Shown piece after piece: positions 10,373 through 22,700 of a DNA stretch of 64,000 nucleotides (the stretch's first letter is position 1; the number at the start of each line of letters is the position of its first letter). The translations under genes and the position numbers were made by a program. The DNA is from Crambe crambe (Eukaryota > Porifera > Demospongiae > Poecilosclerida > Crambeidae): contig OZ004585.1 in the NCBI GenBank assembly GCA_963924555.1, forward strand, positions 7,394,556-7,458,555, in the 5' to 3' direction. The notes below the pieces were generated by a model that saw nothing but the letters and a program-made list of their open reading frames with translations, ran no database searches and was not told the DNA's origin.

Positions 10373-12345
10373 TCATGGAGATACATTGGTGCATTCTGCA
10401 TGGTACCACTTATCACAAATGTCACATGAAAACCACAGAGCATCACCTGAGTCAGATTCATCTATACCACAAGCAGGACAGGTATAATTGCTTTGCTGCT
10501 CTGCAGTCTGCTTTGGAGTCTTCCTTCTGCCGCTCCTCTGCTGTTGGGGACATCCTGCCGCTTGTTTCTGTTTCTGGAGTTTCCTCTCTTCTCTTGCTTC
10601 CTTTTCTTCCTGCTTCCGAATACGTCTCTCTTCCTGTTCTTTCTGTCTCTGAATTTTCCGCTCCTCCTTTTCTCTCTACTTTTGAATGCGCTTCTCTTCC
10701 CGTTCTTTTTTTCTCCTCCTTTTCTCAGCTTCAGCCTCTACTTTGTCCTGTATTCGCTTCTCCATCTGAAAGATGATGTGGCAATAGTGGTGTAGATTGG
10801 GTTTTCTTACGAGCAATCGACTTAGGAAGGGCTAGAGTTAGCTTAAAAACATCCTCATAACTGGTATCATCTGTATTATCATCACTATCATCTTCATTCT
10901 CTTCATCATTATCACTTCCACTATCCAAATCATTAGTTGCTGTCACAACATTCTTACTAACAGAACACGCCTCACTAGTGGTATCTTCTATTGTAAGTGC
11001 CTTGAGTTGACACCATACTGCATAAAATTCATCACCTTCCACATCATACCCCTCCTCATACCTGCGCTCAAATTTCTTGGAGGTTCAGCTGACACGACTG
11101 ACTCTAATATTTCCATTGCCTTATCTGAAGACACCACGTCCTTCCCGTCCTTGCTCTTGCTCTTGACAGAAGCTTCCTTGTTTCGTACACAGTAGCTGGT
11201 GCAAGTTTACTTTGCCAAACAGCATTTGGATCTACAGGCCATATTCCAGCACCCTGAAAAGCATTAACCACTGTTGATAATTTTACAGCATCCAACCATG
11301 CTTCTTTAAAAATTCTAGCAAAGGTATATTTAGTGATGCTCAGTCCTACATTTTCCAAAGCATATTTAGAAACAGCTTTCTTCCAAGAACTCTTCAGCGG
11401 GCCATAAAAACCCACATCCAATGGTTGTGTAACATGTGAGGTATGGGAAGGTAGACAGTAAAGAAGAATATTATTTTCTTTACATAATTTTGAAGTGTCT
11501 ATGTTAATGTGGGACTTATGACCGTCAATTAAAAGTACAATAGGTCGGATTGTTGCAGTGCGTGGAATAAAATGCTCCTTCAACCAGTCGTAAAAAAGTT
11601 CAGTGTTCATCCAACCAGAGTCAGATCTACCAAAATAAGCATTGGGGACACAGTCTTTCATTGGGTCATTTTTAAACCGTTTCCCAGCAAATATATGCAT
11701 CGGTGGCACCATACTTCCCGCTGCACTAAAGGCACACAAGGTGGTAATTTTCTCTTTACTATTACTAGTAACCTGATAGATGTCTTTGGTACCTCTCATA
11801 GCAAGCACTCTTCCAGATTTGGGGCATAAAGGACAACCTGTCTCATCAGCATTCCATATCTTATCAGGATCCTCTATGTCATTATCCTTTAAAAACTTTT
11901 CAAAATCACTATACCATTTATTTAATCTTTGTGGATTACAACAAGAAGCTCTTGCAACTTGTAGCTGTTCGGGAGAGCGAAGAGATATGTCAGGGCGACG
12001 TCGTAGGAATGCATACCACCAATCTCATCCAGGTCGATTATCAACAAATTGGGTTCTTCTACCATCCTTGTCCATAGTCTTGACTATCTCCAGTAATTGT
12101 TCACGAGTACGCCCATAACCAATATTAGACATATTTATGGCCCACTCGGCCAACATAGTCTCCTCAGCTTCAGATAAGACAGTGGGAGGTCCTCGTTTGA
12201 ATCCTTTCACTTTACCCGAATAATGGTCATGGAGGGTACTCTTGGGTATGCCATAATGTTGGGAAACATCCCTTAAAGACATTTCCCCCTCTTTAATCAT
12301 GAGCAGAGCAGACTGCAAACTATCAGTCTTACTCTGAGAAGCCAT
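10373..12345 (-). pseudogene. Broken pogo/Tigger-like transposase with C-terminal PHD-like finger
   Basis: From the ATG at 12345 the frame has a psq-type helix-turn-helix (MSLRDVSQHYGIPKSTLHDH) and a second DNA-binding region. After an in-frame TGA at 12027-12025 come the linker WWYAFLRRRPDISLRSPE and the DDE core: NADETG (first Asp), LLIDGHKSH (second), and QPLDVGFYGPLKSSW (third acidic region). The frame holds to 11104. An acidic Ser/Asp-rich segment (11042-10731) is in a second frame. A third frame (about 10500-10373) gives CPACG, FSCDICDKWYHAEC and a stop, a PHD-like zinc finger as found at the C-terminus of many invertebrate jerky/CENPB-like transposases. One stop and at least two frameshifts make it inactive. 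Terminal repeats were not identified. Confidence 0.85.
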
Positions 12346-15110
12346 AACCTAAACAAGTAACAAGTATGTAGTTAAGTAAACAGTGGTTATTAATGGCCAT
12401 TGTACTGTTTGTACTACTGTCTGGAATAAGCCAGATTAGTGTACTTTCCAAAAAAAATCATTAAAAATAGGTGATAAGTCAAAATATTCTCAGTTTTAGC
12501 ACTCTACGTTAGCTAGTTCTGATCTAGAAGTAAAGCGCCTTTGCTAGCAGTTTCAACCGAACTAAACTAGGCATTACAGACTTACTGCTTAGAAAAAGTG
12601 GCAAAAATCCTGTTGCAGGCTCCCAAAAGGCTATAAGCAGTGAAGAAAAAGCGTGATGCACGTGTTGCAGTTAGATCAGTATCTGAACGTTTTGAACTCC
12701 AAGTTTGATGACGTAAGATTAACGTTTGGTACTGAATTCGGGATTAGGCGCTGGCTGACTACTGCCCCACCCACCCTAGCTATAGACGACTGGTCTCTAT
12801 GCTCACACCTATATACTGTAGCTATAGCTATCTTGATTCAAATCTTTGATTTCGTACAACAAGCAAGCAAAGCAATCATGTGACTGGCTAGTTAAAACCA
12901 TAATCAAAGAGTGCGGTAGCACTCTCTATGTAAGGCTTGACACGCAAAACACCCACGCTCTGTCCTCATTAGATCAGAGAGTCTGGCGCCGCCGACTAGG
13001 TAAATCGCTGGCTCTAGAGTCGTATTATTGATACACTATATCTCAGAAACAACAACCAAGTTTAAACTACCACAATGAAGTACAAACCTTCCTTGTTCTG
13101 TTACCAAAAAATTGTTTTTGTACTGGTTGTTTCAAAGAAATGTAGCTTCACTTTATAATAATCTATATCTGGATGAAAAGGTCTATTTATGGATACCCCT
13201 TCTGAATCAAAGCAGTAACTTAAAGTTACTAAGCAATTTTCCCGAAGTGGTTCACTGCTCTGGAACACCCTTGAAGACATAATTCTTCCAACAATGACCT
13301 GAATGTGGCTGATTTGGTAAAGGGTTATTCTTGACATAGAGAGGAAAAACATTTCTTTTAAATGAAAGGGTGATGTACATGACTATAAAAAGTACTGTAC
13401 GGAAACAAGGTGGGCTATGTACTGCATTTGCTCTGCTAACTGTCACAGAATTGACAAACCCTACATTGCTGCATGGACTCTGCATTTGTGCTATGCTAGC
13501 TGTCATAAAATTGACATTAACCCTACATTGCTGCCAAAAAGGATAATAAGGCAGCAGTGATGTAGGGTTTATGTCAATTTTACTATGCTCCTAGTAGTTT
13601 GTAGTCATGCCCATATTAAGTAGTATATGAGCCATGGCTACCAATATACTCTCTGATGTCACATTTCAATGCACAGCATCAGGGTTAACTTTTTAAGTAG
13701 CTAATGCCCTCAATACTGGGATAAGATACTCAGGTACTATTCTCCTATAGCATGGATACTATAAACTATATGCTCCTAGCCCTCCTAATTTCGATAACTA
13801 CCCATTATATCACCCAACTTAACCAAACTATCCCTAGCTACTTCACTCCCCCCATGAGAGGCCGGATAATCATGGCACCAAGTTTTTGTGCTATAGTAAG
13901 TTAACACCAAAGGGGTGTCACCATAACACACTGCAGTGCTACAGTGATACTGAAAGGTGTCGTATCTACACTGATCATGGCATGCCAACACTGGTGTCAT
14001 TTTCACACAAAAATGACACTCCAACCATGACGCTACCGTTTTTACAGTGTAAAGAATAGCTTGTAGTTTGGTAATATTGGTGTGGTTCTTAAGTTTAATG
14101 GGTACATACTTGACTCACTTGTTGAACTTTTTGAACAGCCATCCCTAGCTATATAGCTACTTCTCTTTTTTATTACTTGTATCGTTATAATCAGGAAGGC
14201 AGATGGCCATTTAGCTATTGCTATCCTCACTGGATGGCTTGGCAAAGTGTCAGCCTGAGAGGTTCCACTGTGGAAAAATAATCTATTACGAAATGCCCCC
14301 CCCCCCCCCCCCCCCCCCCTGCACAATTGTGAAGTTACTTGATGACTTCATCCATGATCTGGTCTCCTGTACTGAAAGTATAACTTGCTACGTATATTTA
14401 AGCTAGCTAAAGTCCATTTGCATTCACCTTTCCCCTTGATCATTCACTATAGCTAACTGCATGCAATTCAATTCTTCTAGTTTAATGCATCAACAGAGAG
14501 CTGATTAGCTATCTTTGAAGAATCATAGTGAATGATCAAGGGAAGGTGAATGGAAATAGACATTTAGCTACCAGTGCAATGTGTTCATGACACTTTGAAA
14601 TATCTTTACAGGTAGTTGATAAAGACTTGATAGTTTGAACATGTAGTAGCTACTTTGGAGCTATGAAATACATAGCTACTAGCTAACATGTTTAACATAC
14701 CATAACACAACAGTCCATGTACAGCCAAGTCCATGGAGGAGGTGCCCCCTATTTCAGGGTTCAATGAAAAAGTATTATGATGGAGTCCACATTGCATATT
14801 GAGCTTTAAAGCTACTTATATATTTAACTATGTCTGTATGTACAATCATGTATCTCGTATCTAATTTTCTTAGGAGTCTATTCCAAGGGGGCTCCTTCAC
14901 ATGACTATGTGGATTTCTCTTATGTGGGGGGCACTCAGAACCCTTATAAGGACCCGGTCCCCCAAGGTTCCCTCCAGTTTCGAAGCTTCCTATCCAATGG
15001 CACATATGACTACAGATACATGTCAGTAATCTCCCCTTCAAAATTTTAACACTCCTTAGCCCCCTATTATTATTGGGTGGTTTAAATACTATGTACGTAA
15101 CTTCCCCCAG
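12346..15110. other. Gap with foldbacks, a poly-C run and a pseudo-exon
   Basis: No intact gene. At 13430-13590 the string gacaaaccctacattgctgc occurs twice and then inverted (gatgtagggtttatgtcaat), a small foldback. At 14296-14319 there are 24 C in a row. At 14331-14385 lies a copy of exon 2 of the gene at 15111 (VKLLDDFIHDLVSCTE), detached from other exons. At 14411-14562 an inverted repeat pairs attcacctttccccttgatc with gatcaagggaaggtgaat. The end of a CACTGTAAAAA-type MITE lies near 14048. Confidence 0.55.
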
Positions 15111-16476
15111 GGTGAAGTATGATGCGGCATTGGAGGCCACTGTGACAGTGATAGACTGGGTCTCAGTGTTTGACGGACTGTCACTGGGTCTGGGGGGCTT
15201 CAACACCAACATCAGTAAGTGTGAGACTGACAGGGAAAAACTGTGGACAAGTTTAAAGCCTCCTTCACTGCCTTTGAGGACCGCAAGATAATTGAAGGTA
15301 AGGGAGGAAAGAGGAGGTAGTGATGGGGTGATCAGTAGTTACTGTATATTCATGACATGTGCTGCAGGTTTGAACCTGTTTGGTCAAGCTCTTGAGGACT
15401 TCAAAGTTACTCTTGTGCAATGCAATGAGACAGAAATTGTGAAGTTACTTGATGGGTTCATCCAAGATCTGGTCTCCTGTACTGAGAGTAAGTCGCTATT
15501 ACGTAGTTACCAGTAGCTACAATGTGTCTATGACACTTTCAAACAGTGTCCATACCCCCTAAACAAGTGTCCTGATTAGATAGATGTCCTAAACAAATGT
15601 GTCCTGATTAAATAGATGTCCTTATTATTATGGATGGGTATCCTAAACAAAGTGTCCTTATTAGGTAAATTACTTGTTTCCCTGACAGAATTGAAACTTG
15701 TATATCCTCAGTATACTGCTGTTTATCTTTGTATACTAGATCCCAATATACTCCTGTTTCTTTGTATACTAGAACACATAACCAGATCCATAGTATACTG
15801 AGGTAGTTTATGTTTAAGTTTATTTTGTCCTGCCTGCTTATAAGAAAGGAGAAAAAAATCTGTTAAACAAGTGGTTTGTTTGGAACTGCCTTAGGGGAAA
15901 ATCCACATAATATAGCTAGGCCATTTATTTCATAATGCTCAGCATTCAAGGTTCTGCCCAGGATTCTTGAGTGGTGGCCGAAATTGATTTAACCATGCCC
16001 ACCTATAAGACAATGTTCATTTAGGGGCGTCCCTTTGGACGATCAAAATCATTGCTATGTTATGCAAGTCTAAAGTAGTACAGCTAGCTAAGTATAATGA
16101 GTGGTGGACAAAATAGCCACTGTCGACCAGTGTGGCAGAACTCTGAATGCTGGCTTTCTACCCATATCAATCTGCTTTGTCATGTGTCTGTGTTTGCAGA
16201 TGCCTGTGTTAAGTTTCTGATCGACATGGGAGAGGAGCTATTGATCTTGTACGAGCACATCTACGAGATCTATGGAGACATCCAAGGAGCCATCAACTCA
16301 TTCAAGATGGGAGCCTATGAGCAAGGTTAGGTCATGTGCAGTAATAGCTCTAGAGATCAAAGAACCAACCAAAGAAATGCTCACTATATGACCGTAGATT
16401 AGCTATTGGTTTATTTCTTACTACAGGAGGGATCTGTATAGGGAGAGTCACCAATGCCTGCCTCACTCTGGAGTGA
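15111..16476 (+). pseudogene. Helical Cys-containing protein gene, 5' end missing and one frameshift
   Basis: Four exons: 15111-15297, 15368-15487, 16200-16325 and 16427-16476 (TGA stop), all joined in phase 1. The product would run from VSVFDGLSLGLGGFNTNISKC through FKASFTAFEDRKIIEG, LNLFGQALEDFKVTLVQC, LLDGFIQDLVSC, ELLILYEHIYEIYGDIQGAI and end ACLTLE. The pattern (GLG near a Cys, then amphipathic helices with spaced Cys, then a short C-terminal helix) resembles small secreted helical proteins common in protists and invertebrates. I know no formal name or function. Within exon 1 the frame shifts at the A run near 15235-15239 (one base fewer than needed), so this is either a pseudogene or an assembly error. 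No signal peptide exon is visible. Partial exon copies lie at 14331, 16850 and 26275. Confidence 0.55.
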
Positions 16477-16599
16477 TGAGAAAGTCAATAACTGGCAAGT
16501 GCCACATAATATTAATTGTAGCTACATTATCATGAATACTGATAAAATAATGAAGTAAACTTAGGCGAATTTTTATAAGCAATAACTTAATTTTTTTGC

Positions 16600-17570
16600 T
16601 ACGTATTATAGAAGCAAATTTATTACAAAAGCATGCGCTGTGTCCTGTTGTGTAAATAATACACTTATCTTGACCGTCATGATTTGAGTACTTTATGATG
16701 GGAAGTATACACAGTCATAGCAATGTCAGTGACATCATATCATCTGATCAAAATATTTCCATGGCAATTTGATTAGTCTCATGCAGAACCAGATGTGTAC
16801 TTATATTAGTGTCTTGCCAGCTCATGAGACTAGCTGACAATCTGGTTTTCTCATGTGAGCTCATTCATGATATCTATAGAGACATCCAGAGAGTTATCAA
16901 CTCATTCAAGATGCATGGGTGCCCATATACATACATATAAGCAAGGTTTGGTCTAGGGACCAGCCTGTTATGCTAATTTTGCATAATAGGTAGCTACATC
17001 TTTATTGTAAGACTGAGGAAGTCAGAAGCTTCCTTACAATTGCACATAATGTATAAACGTAAAGGACCCAGATCAGGATTTCAAGATGTAGCCATTAATG
17101 ATAAATAGCATGACAAACTCAAACGGCATAAAATACAACTAAATTATTCAAAGCTCGATCCTATTTATACAAAACAAGATGCACAAACCAAAACCATCAT
17201 GATAATTGGGGGCATAATGTGGCTAAACTGGAATAATTAAAATCATAATAGTGCAAATTGTCATTTGCAGATAGGGTAAATGTAAATTATAGATGATGCT
17301 GGGGAGAGACAATACATATGAAGCATTTGCATTGGCAATGAATCCACTTGCAAGGAAGGCAGTATGTGAGGAAGACAGGAATAGAGGCAACACAAGTCTG
17401 ATGATGTTGAGTACACGTTAGTAACGTTACTTGAAAAAGCATACGTACAACATTTCAGATCCTTTTATCATAATGCTTGATCAATGATGTATTGCATGTT
17501 GCTTATGGTATAAAGTTGTTGGCTACAGTTTTGATAGACATTTTTAATTGGAACATTAATTTTGACATGA
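16600..17570 (-). pseudogene. Decayed copy of the gene 3 ectodomain
   Basis: The sequence aligns by eye with 26690-27300, the second ectodomain of gene 3. Examples are cagatagggtaaatgt, gatgatgctgg, ttgcattggcaatga, cacttgcaaggaaggcagt and gatccttttatcataatgc. Frames are broken throughout and segments are missing. A relic of exon 3 of the small helical gene (gacatccagagagttatcaa, plus strand) is embedded at 16850-16945, so both neighbours were copied together. Confidence 0.75.
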
Positions 17571-17867
17571 TAAAAAAATGATATCTGACGAATTGCTATA
17601 TAGCATTATAATTGAAGTTGCATAATTTAGTAGCAAGTATTACACCATTATTCCCTATCAGAAATTCAGACTGCCGCGCGTGCCGCCTATAGACTAATAC
17701 AAAAGGTGAAATTCCAGTTCCCCCACTTAGATCTAACAAAAGCTACTGTGAATGATTATCCAGCCTACTAGAGCCTACTACAATGTGCAGACCAAGTTTC
17801 AGGACCAGGGAGCTTACTGTTTCAGAAATACGGCAAGCAGGTAAATCACTGGATTCTTCTTCTTCTC

Positions 17868-17923
<56 letters not shown>

Positions 17924-18130
17924 TTAGACAACCATATCTCTCGAACCACTCAAGCTATACAGCTATGATTTCTGGATGAACTACGATCTTTTCTACCTGT
18001 TGATCCTCGAAAGAGTCGATGAAAAGGAGACACTACGGAGCACAGCACTCGACTAATTCAATTAGTGGAAGCCATCTTTTCTATAATACGCATGTGCATG
18101 TATTTTGATATCCAATTATTCGAAATTATA
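17571..18130. other. Gap with ATT microsatellite
   Basis: An (ATT)n tract of about 18 units lies at 17869-17922 and explains two small overlapping open frames of poly-Asn and poly-Leu. No gene is recognised. Confidence 0.6.
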
Positions 18131-18300
18131 ATACTGAGGTTTTCAGGTTGGTTGACACAAAATTTGCCAACAGTGCAGATTTAAATTCGTGCTCGCAAAA
18201 TTTAAGAGCATTGCATTTGTATGACAGTATTTTTGCTCGCTTGAATTTATCTTGCACATGCGCAAATTCTACTGGTCAACCAACCTGAAAACTTCAGTAT
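18131..18300. mobile_element. 170-bp MITE with TA target duplication
   Basis: Ends read ATACTGAGGTTTTCAGGTTG and the complement of ATACTGAAGTTTTCAGGTTG, extending to gttgac. TA flanks both sides (18129-18130, 18301-18302). The inverted repeat is about 27 bp with one mismatch. No coding capacity, so it is non-autonomous and probably mobilised by a Tc1/mariner-like transposase. Confidence 0.85.
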
Positions 18301-18597
18301 TACTCAGCTGTCTAGCTAGCTAGCTAACTAGCTCTAGATAATTAATGATGATAGACTACTATCAACTCGGAGATTTAGATTTACCAATCCATCTACCGGT
18401 AGACTCTATTTCAGCATCTTCGACCTCCAAGTATAGCTCAACAATAACACAACACCTTGACTCATTGATAACGATTGGGCTGGTATGCTGGAGAACTATT
18501 GGAGAACTATTCTTCTTTCATCTGTCCCTGCATACACATAGAAGAATGAACTCTATACATAGCTAAAACCATAAAAGAGAGGAAAAAAGACCAGGAA

Positions 18598-18919
18598 CAA
18601 GTAAGGGAAAAATCATTTCGTGAAATGAAAAAAGATGTAGGGATGACCACTGCTCAAAAAAGTAAGGAAACAAGAAGGATGGAAAATGGGATCAATCTTT
18701 GTTCTGTAAGTATATCCAGCCAACAATCCCTACATATAGCTACGTCGGGTAGCTTCAGATTATAGTGCAATAATGTACATTTATGTAGGGATTGTTGGCT
18801 GGATATGCGTACAGAACAAAGATTGATCCCATTTCCATCCTTCTTGTTTCCTTACTTTTTTGAGCAGTGGTCATCCCTACATCTTTTTTCATTTCACGAA
18901 ATGATTTTTCCCTTACTTG
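18598..18919. repeat. Long inverted repeat, 138-bp arms, 44-bp loop
   Basis: Left arm 18598-18737 and right arm 18782-18919 are nearly identical in complement (caagtaagggaaaaatcatt versus aatgatttttcccttacttg, gatgtagggatgaccactgc versus its complement). The small number of differences indicates recent inversion-duplication. Fragments occur near 20450-20495 and 28750-28860. Confidence 0.85.
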
Positions 18920-19485
18920 TATCAACAATGCTATTATACAACTTGTGAGTGCTATCCAAGAAAATATTCCTTCCGTTATTCGCCTGGAACTTCTTTCAAA
19001 TCTAAAATTCACTGAGAGAAAGTAAGTCTTTGGATCATAAGTAGGCAAGAATGCATACATCACAAGTATGGGAAATGTAACAAAATGGTATAGAAATCAT
19101 TTTTGTGACATTATATCCTTTAGCTAATAAGTCCCATGAAATTGTGGAAATCCTGATCATCTGCAGATACATTGAATGTAATAGATGCTGGAGGGAGGCA
19201 GTAGCTATAAAGTAGCTAATTATATTGGCAATGAGTCCACTTGCAAGGAATGCAGTGAAGTCACTGTATGTGTGGAAGACTGGAATTGAGAGTCAAGTGA
19301 GGAAGAATTGGAACTAAAAAAAAAAAAAGAAAAAAGCAACCAGTGATCAACTTACAGCATAATTATGTCTGGTCAATGATATATTGCATATTATCAGTCG
19401 TACTCAACCATCCAACATTGTATATGCTATCAGGTAGATTGATTGGAATTTCTGAACAAGAGTCATGATAAAATTCTGATGGTGA
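18920..19485 (-). pseudogene. Second decayed copy of the receptor ectodomain
   Basis: The minus strand shows the ectodomain end and following membrane segment (FLSVNFRFERSSRRITEG, comparable with gene 3 FIQMNFKVERSARYLAQ). Further up it keeps gatgctggagggaggcagta and attggcaatgagtccacttg. Frames are interrupted. It lies downstream of gene 2's stop at 19747, so gene 2 probably once had a gene 3-like ectodomain and lost it by a stop after the first membrane segment. Confidence 0.7.
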
Positions 19486-19746
19486 TATTCAATGGGTCAA
19501 TAATAAAAAGTTAACTTTGTTGAGTCAAGACTGAGTTAGCTACTGCTAGCACCACATCGCTCATTGTTGCCTATATATCAAGACTTCACCACCACTTGGT
19601 AAGTCTTTGAGTCACTTGCACAGTATTGTAAGTACACTTTTCTTAATCATACAAGCATAACTGATTATGAGTATGCATGCACACTAATTATATCACTACT
19701 TGTCACAAAAATAATATGAACATCAAAATAAGGAAATACTGAACTG

Positions 19747-22700
19747 TCACAGTAATGATGGAATCAAGACCAATAGTATTATAATTAAAGATATAAACAT
19801 AAGAATGCACGACAGTATTATGACTAGAATACAATGTTTTCTGATGATTGAAATACAACCCTTGCAGCATTTTCTGGTATTTGAAAAACAATCCTTGCAG
19901 CAGTTTGAAAAACAATCCTTGCAGCATTTTCTGGTATTTGGAAAACAATCCTTGTAGCATTTTCTGGTATCATTATCAGGTTCTAATAATTGGATATCAT
20001 CTTGATTTTTGGATGATGAATCTGGTGATGGAAGATCTTGACCTGTTTGTGGAGGATCCTGATTTCCATAAGCTGGAGGAAAATCTGGATCTTTTACTCT
20101 TTGTGGTAAATCATTGGACACTGTTTCATTGTAAAGTAGAGACTGTGAATCTAGATCTTCAGATGATAAATCTAGTAGTTGATATGCTGAAGGTGGAATT
20201 CCTTCCTTGGTATCTTTCAAAAGATAGCATAATCATTTAATAAAATTTTGACCATTTGAATCGTATTGATGCAACTCAACGTAGAGTCAATGCATAGGTG
20301 GATCTTCATGTAGCTAACTATATCAGTCACATAGCTGCTATGTATAATAGTCCAACAATTGGTACTATGATACATGCACATACCATACACATTCATACAT
20401 ACGCCTAGAGCATATAATTCCATACTAGATAAATAAATAAAGGGCAATAAATGAAGATGTAGGGATGACTAGTTAACTGGTCGAAAAAAGGAACAAGAGC
20501 TGAATGGATGAGATTATGCAAGGACGTTAGTCAGCTATCTTTTTTCTTCGTTTATTAATTATGAAATCCGTACATGCTGTCCTTACAGCCATAGCTAATA
20601 GCTTACCTTAAGAGCTGACTTTTGTTCTGATCTCAGAAGAAAAGAAGGAACGTTTGTTATGGATGCACACTCAACTGTACTGAGTGAACTAGAGAACATT
20701 AACTGGGTGTGTCTTTGCATACCTTTTTTGTTCCTAGTAACCCCTATTTATATTCATAACAAGTAGCGATTCCTTCATGCCTGCACCTATGCATGTGCAT
20801 TCCCTTGCCAAGAAAAACCCATAGGGGCACAGTGCCATGACCCAGCTAGAGCTGTAAGACAGCTTGAAAGTTCTGTCTTTTATGCTGGCTACTCTCTGAA
20901 AAGCTTGTTGGGTTTGAAATGTAGAATGCGGTCAATATAAACCTGCCATGTGGTCAATGAATAACATTAACCAGAAAAATAATAAATAAAATTTTGACTG
21001 GTCTATATGAAACAAGAATTTGATTGAACTACCATTGACACCATTAGCTTAACCATAGATAAAATTTTTTATGGCAATTTAAGTTGATAGCTATAATGCT
21101 CTCACCATTCAGTAGCTGTGCTCCATTATGGTGGGCATCACCATGCATTCGTGGCAATTGTAGACTATCTTCACAAGTACTTATACACCATGATCCTAGT
21201 GAACGCTCATGTTGAACTGTACATACATAAAAAATTTTCTGACCATTAATTTCATAATAATTATAGTTGACAGATCTTAATTTACTTTAAGAAGTAGCCA
21301 AGTTTTAGCTGAGACTCACTCATATTGACATCATCTGGAATGAGAGGCTCAGGATCAGATGAAGAAGTACCCTCATGAGATTGTGGGTAGATTGCTGTTA
21401 TACTTTCTTTTACTGGGAGAAAACGATAAGAATAACAGTCAAGTAGCTGCACTCCAATGTTCAGCAGTTTTCTTTTTTGCTTTTGACTTAATGGAAAAAC
21501 TTCATGTTCAAGAGGATATTTAAACTTGAACTCATAACAACCATCATCTTCAGCATAGAAATTCAATCTCAAATCCAATATACTTGATAAGTCATGCTCA
21601 AAGGTTTTCATTGAAATAATTAGATGATCAACTCTAACAAATAAAGAAGAGTAATCTCCTATAACAGCACCAAAGTATGGTGGTGCTGGTGATAGAGGAT
21701 CTCTTTCAAAAGCAAGATGAAACTCGTAAGTTTCACAATCCAGTGATTGTACTCCAATTTCAAGCAGTTTTCTTTCTTGTTTATAACTCAGTGGAAACAC
21801 TTTTGGTCCACATTCACGAGGATATTTGAATTCATACAGACCATTCCTTTCCTCATGAAAGTTAAGAATAGTTAAACCTAATAACAAGTTCTTCAAGAGA
21901 CTCTCCATCGAACTTAAAGCTATAGGATGATTAAGTCTCACAAATAAGGAGGAGTAAGCATCTATAGTGCTGGCATAGTATGATGGAGGTAGTGATTGTG
22001 ATGAATCAAGTGATGAGGCAGTTGATGGCAGTGGTGATGAAGGTAGTTGTTGCAGTTGTGCTAATGATGGTAATTTTCCAATTGATGGCAAAATAATATC
22101 TGTGAATTTGAATATAATTAGTGAATCAATGATGAGAAAACCCTATAGTGATTACTATGTATCGTAAAATTCTATAAAATGGAGATGTATAACACATGCA
22201 TCTGGAATTTTGATTAAAATCAATACATATATAGCTACCTTTTGACTTGGAGTAAAATAATTTTAATACTCCAATTCCTTTTAGTTGATCTATTTTTTTC
22301 TCATTCAGGGGAAATATTTCATTTAACTCATGAAAAGTGTAGAAAATGAGAGTGATGGATCCAGGTTCCCATCCATGTAGGTATACTGGTATATCAAACA
22401 TTTCTGATAACTCTGATTCTAACTCATAAACTTCGTCTGCTGGAACATCGAAAACTTTATCTGTTTTAATGTAGATCTGTTTTTTATTTTGCATAGAGGG
22501 ACCTTTTGTTTCTATAGGTACTTCACAAAGTCTGCGCTTACAATAAACTTTAAATCTTGAATTGTATTTGGTCAATCTCTCTTTGTCATTGCTTGTGCCA
22601 AAGTCACTAATGATACTCTTCAAAATTTCATAACTGAAGAAGGAACAATGCTTAAATGTCTTTGAAAGTAACTCATCAATCTTGTAATCAGATTCATTTA

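Noticed and set aside
10375..11829. Several plus-strand open frames
   Set aside because: They lie opposite the transposase and its acidic and Arg-rich segments and show no domains.
14042..14326. Gly-rich protein on the minus strand
   Set aside because: The Gly run is the 24-base C homopolymer; nothing else in the frame is recognisable.
17869..17922. CRISPR-like array or coding poly-Asn/poly-Leu
   Set aside because: It is a plain (ATT)n microsatellite without spacers, and the open frames are artefacts of the three-base period.
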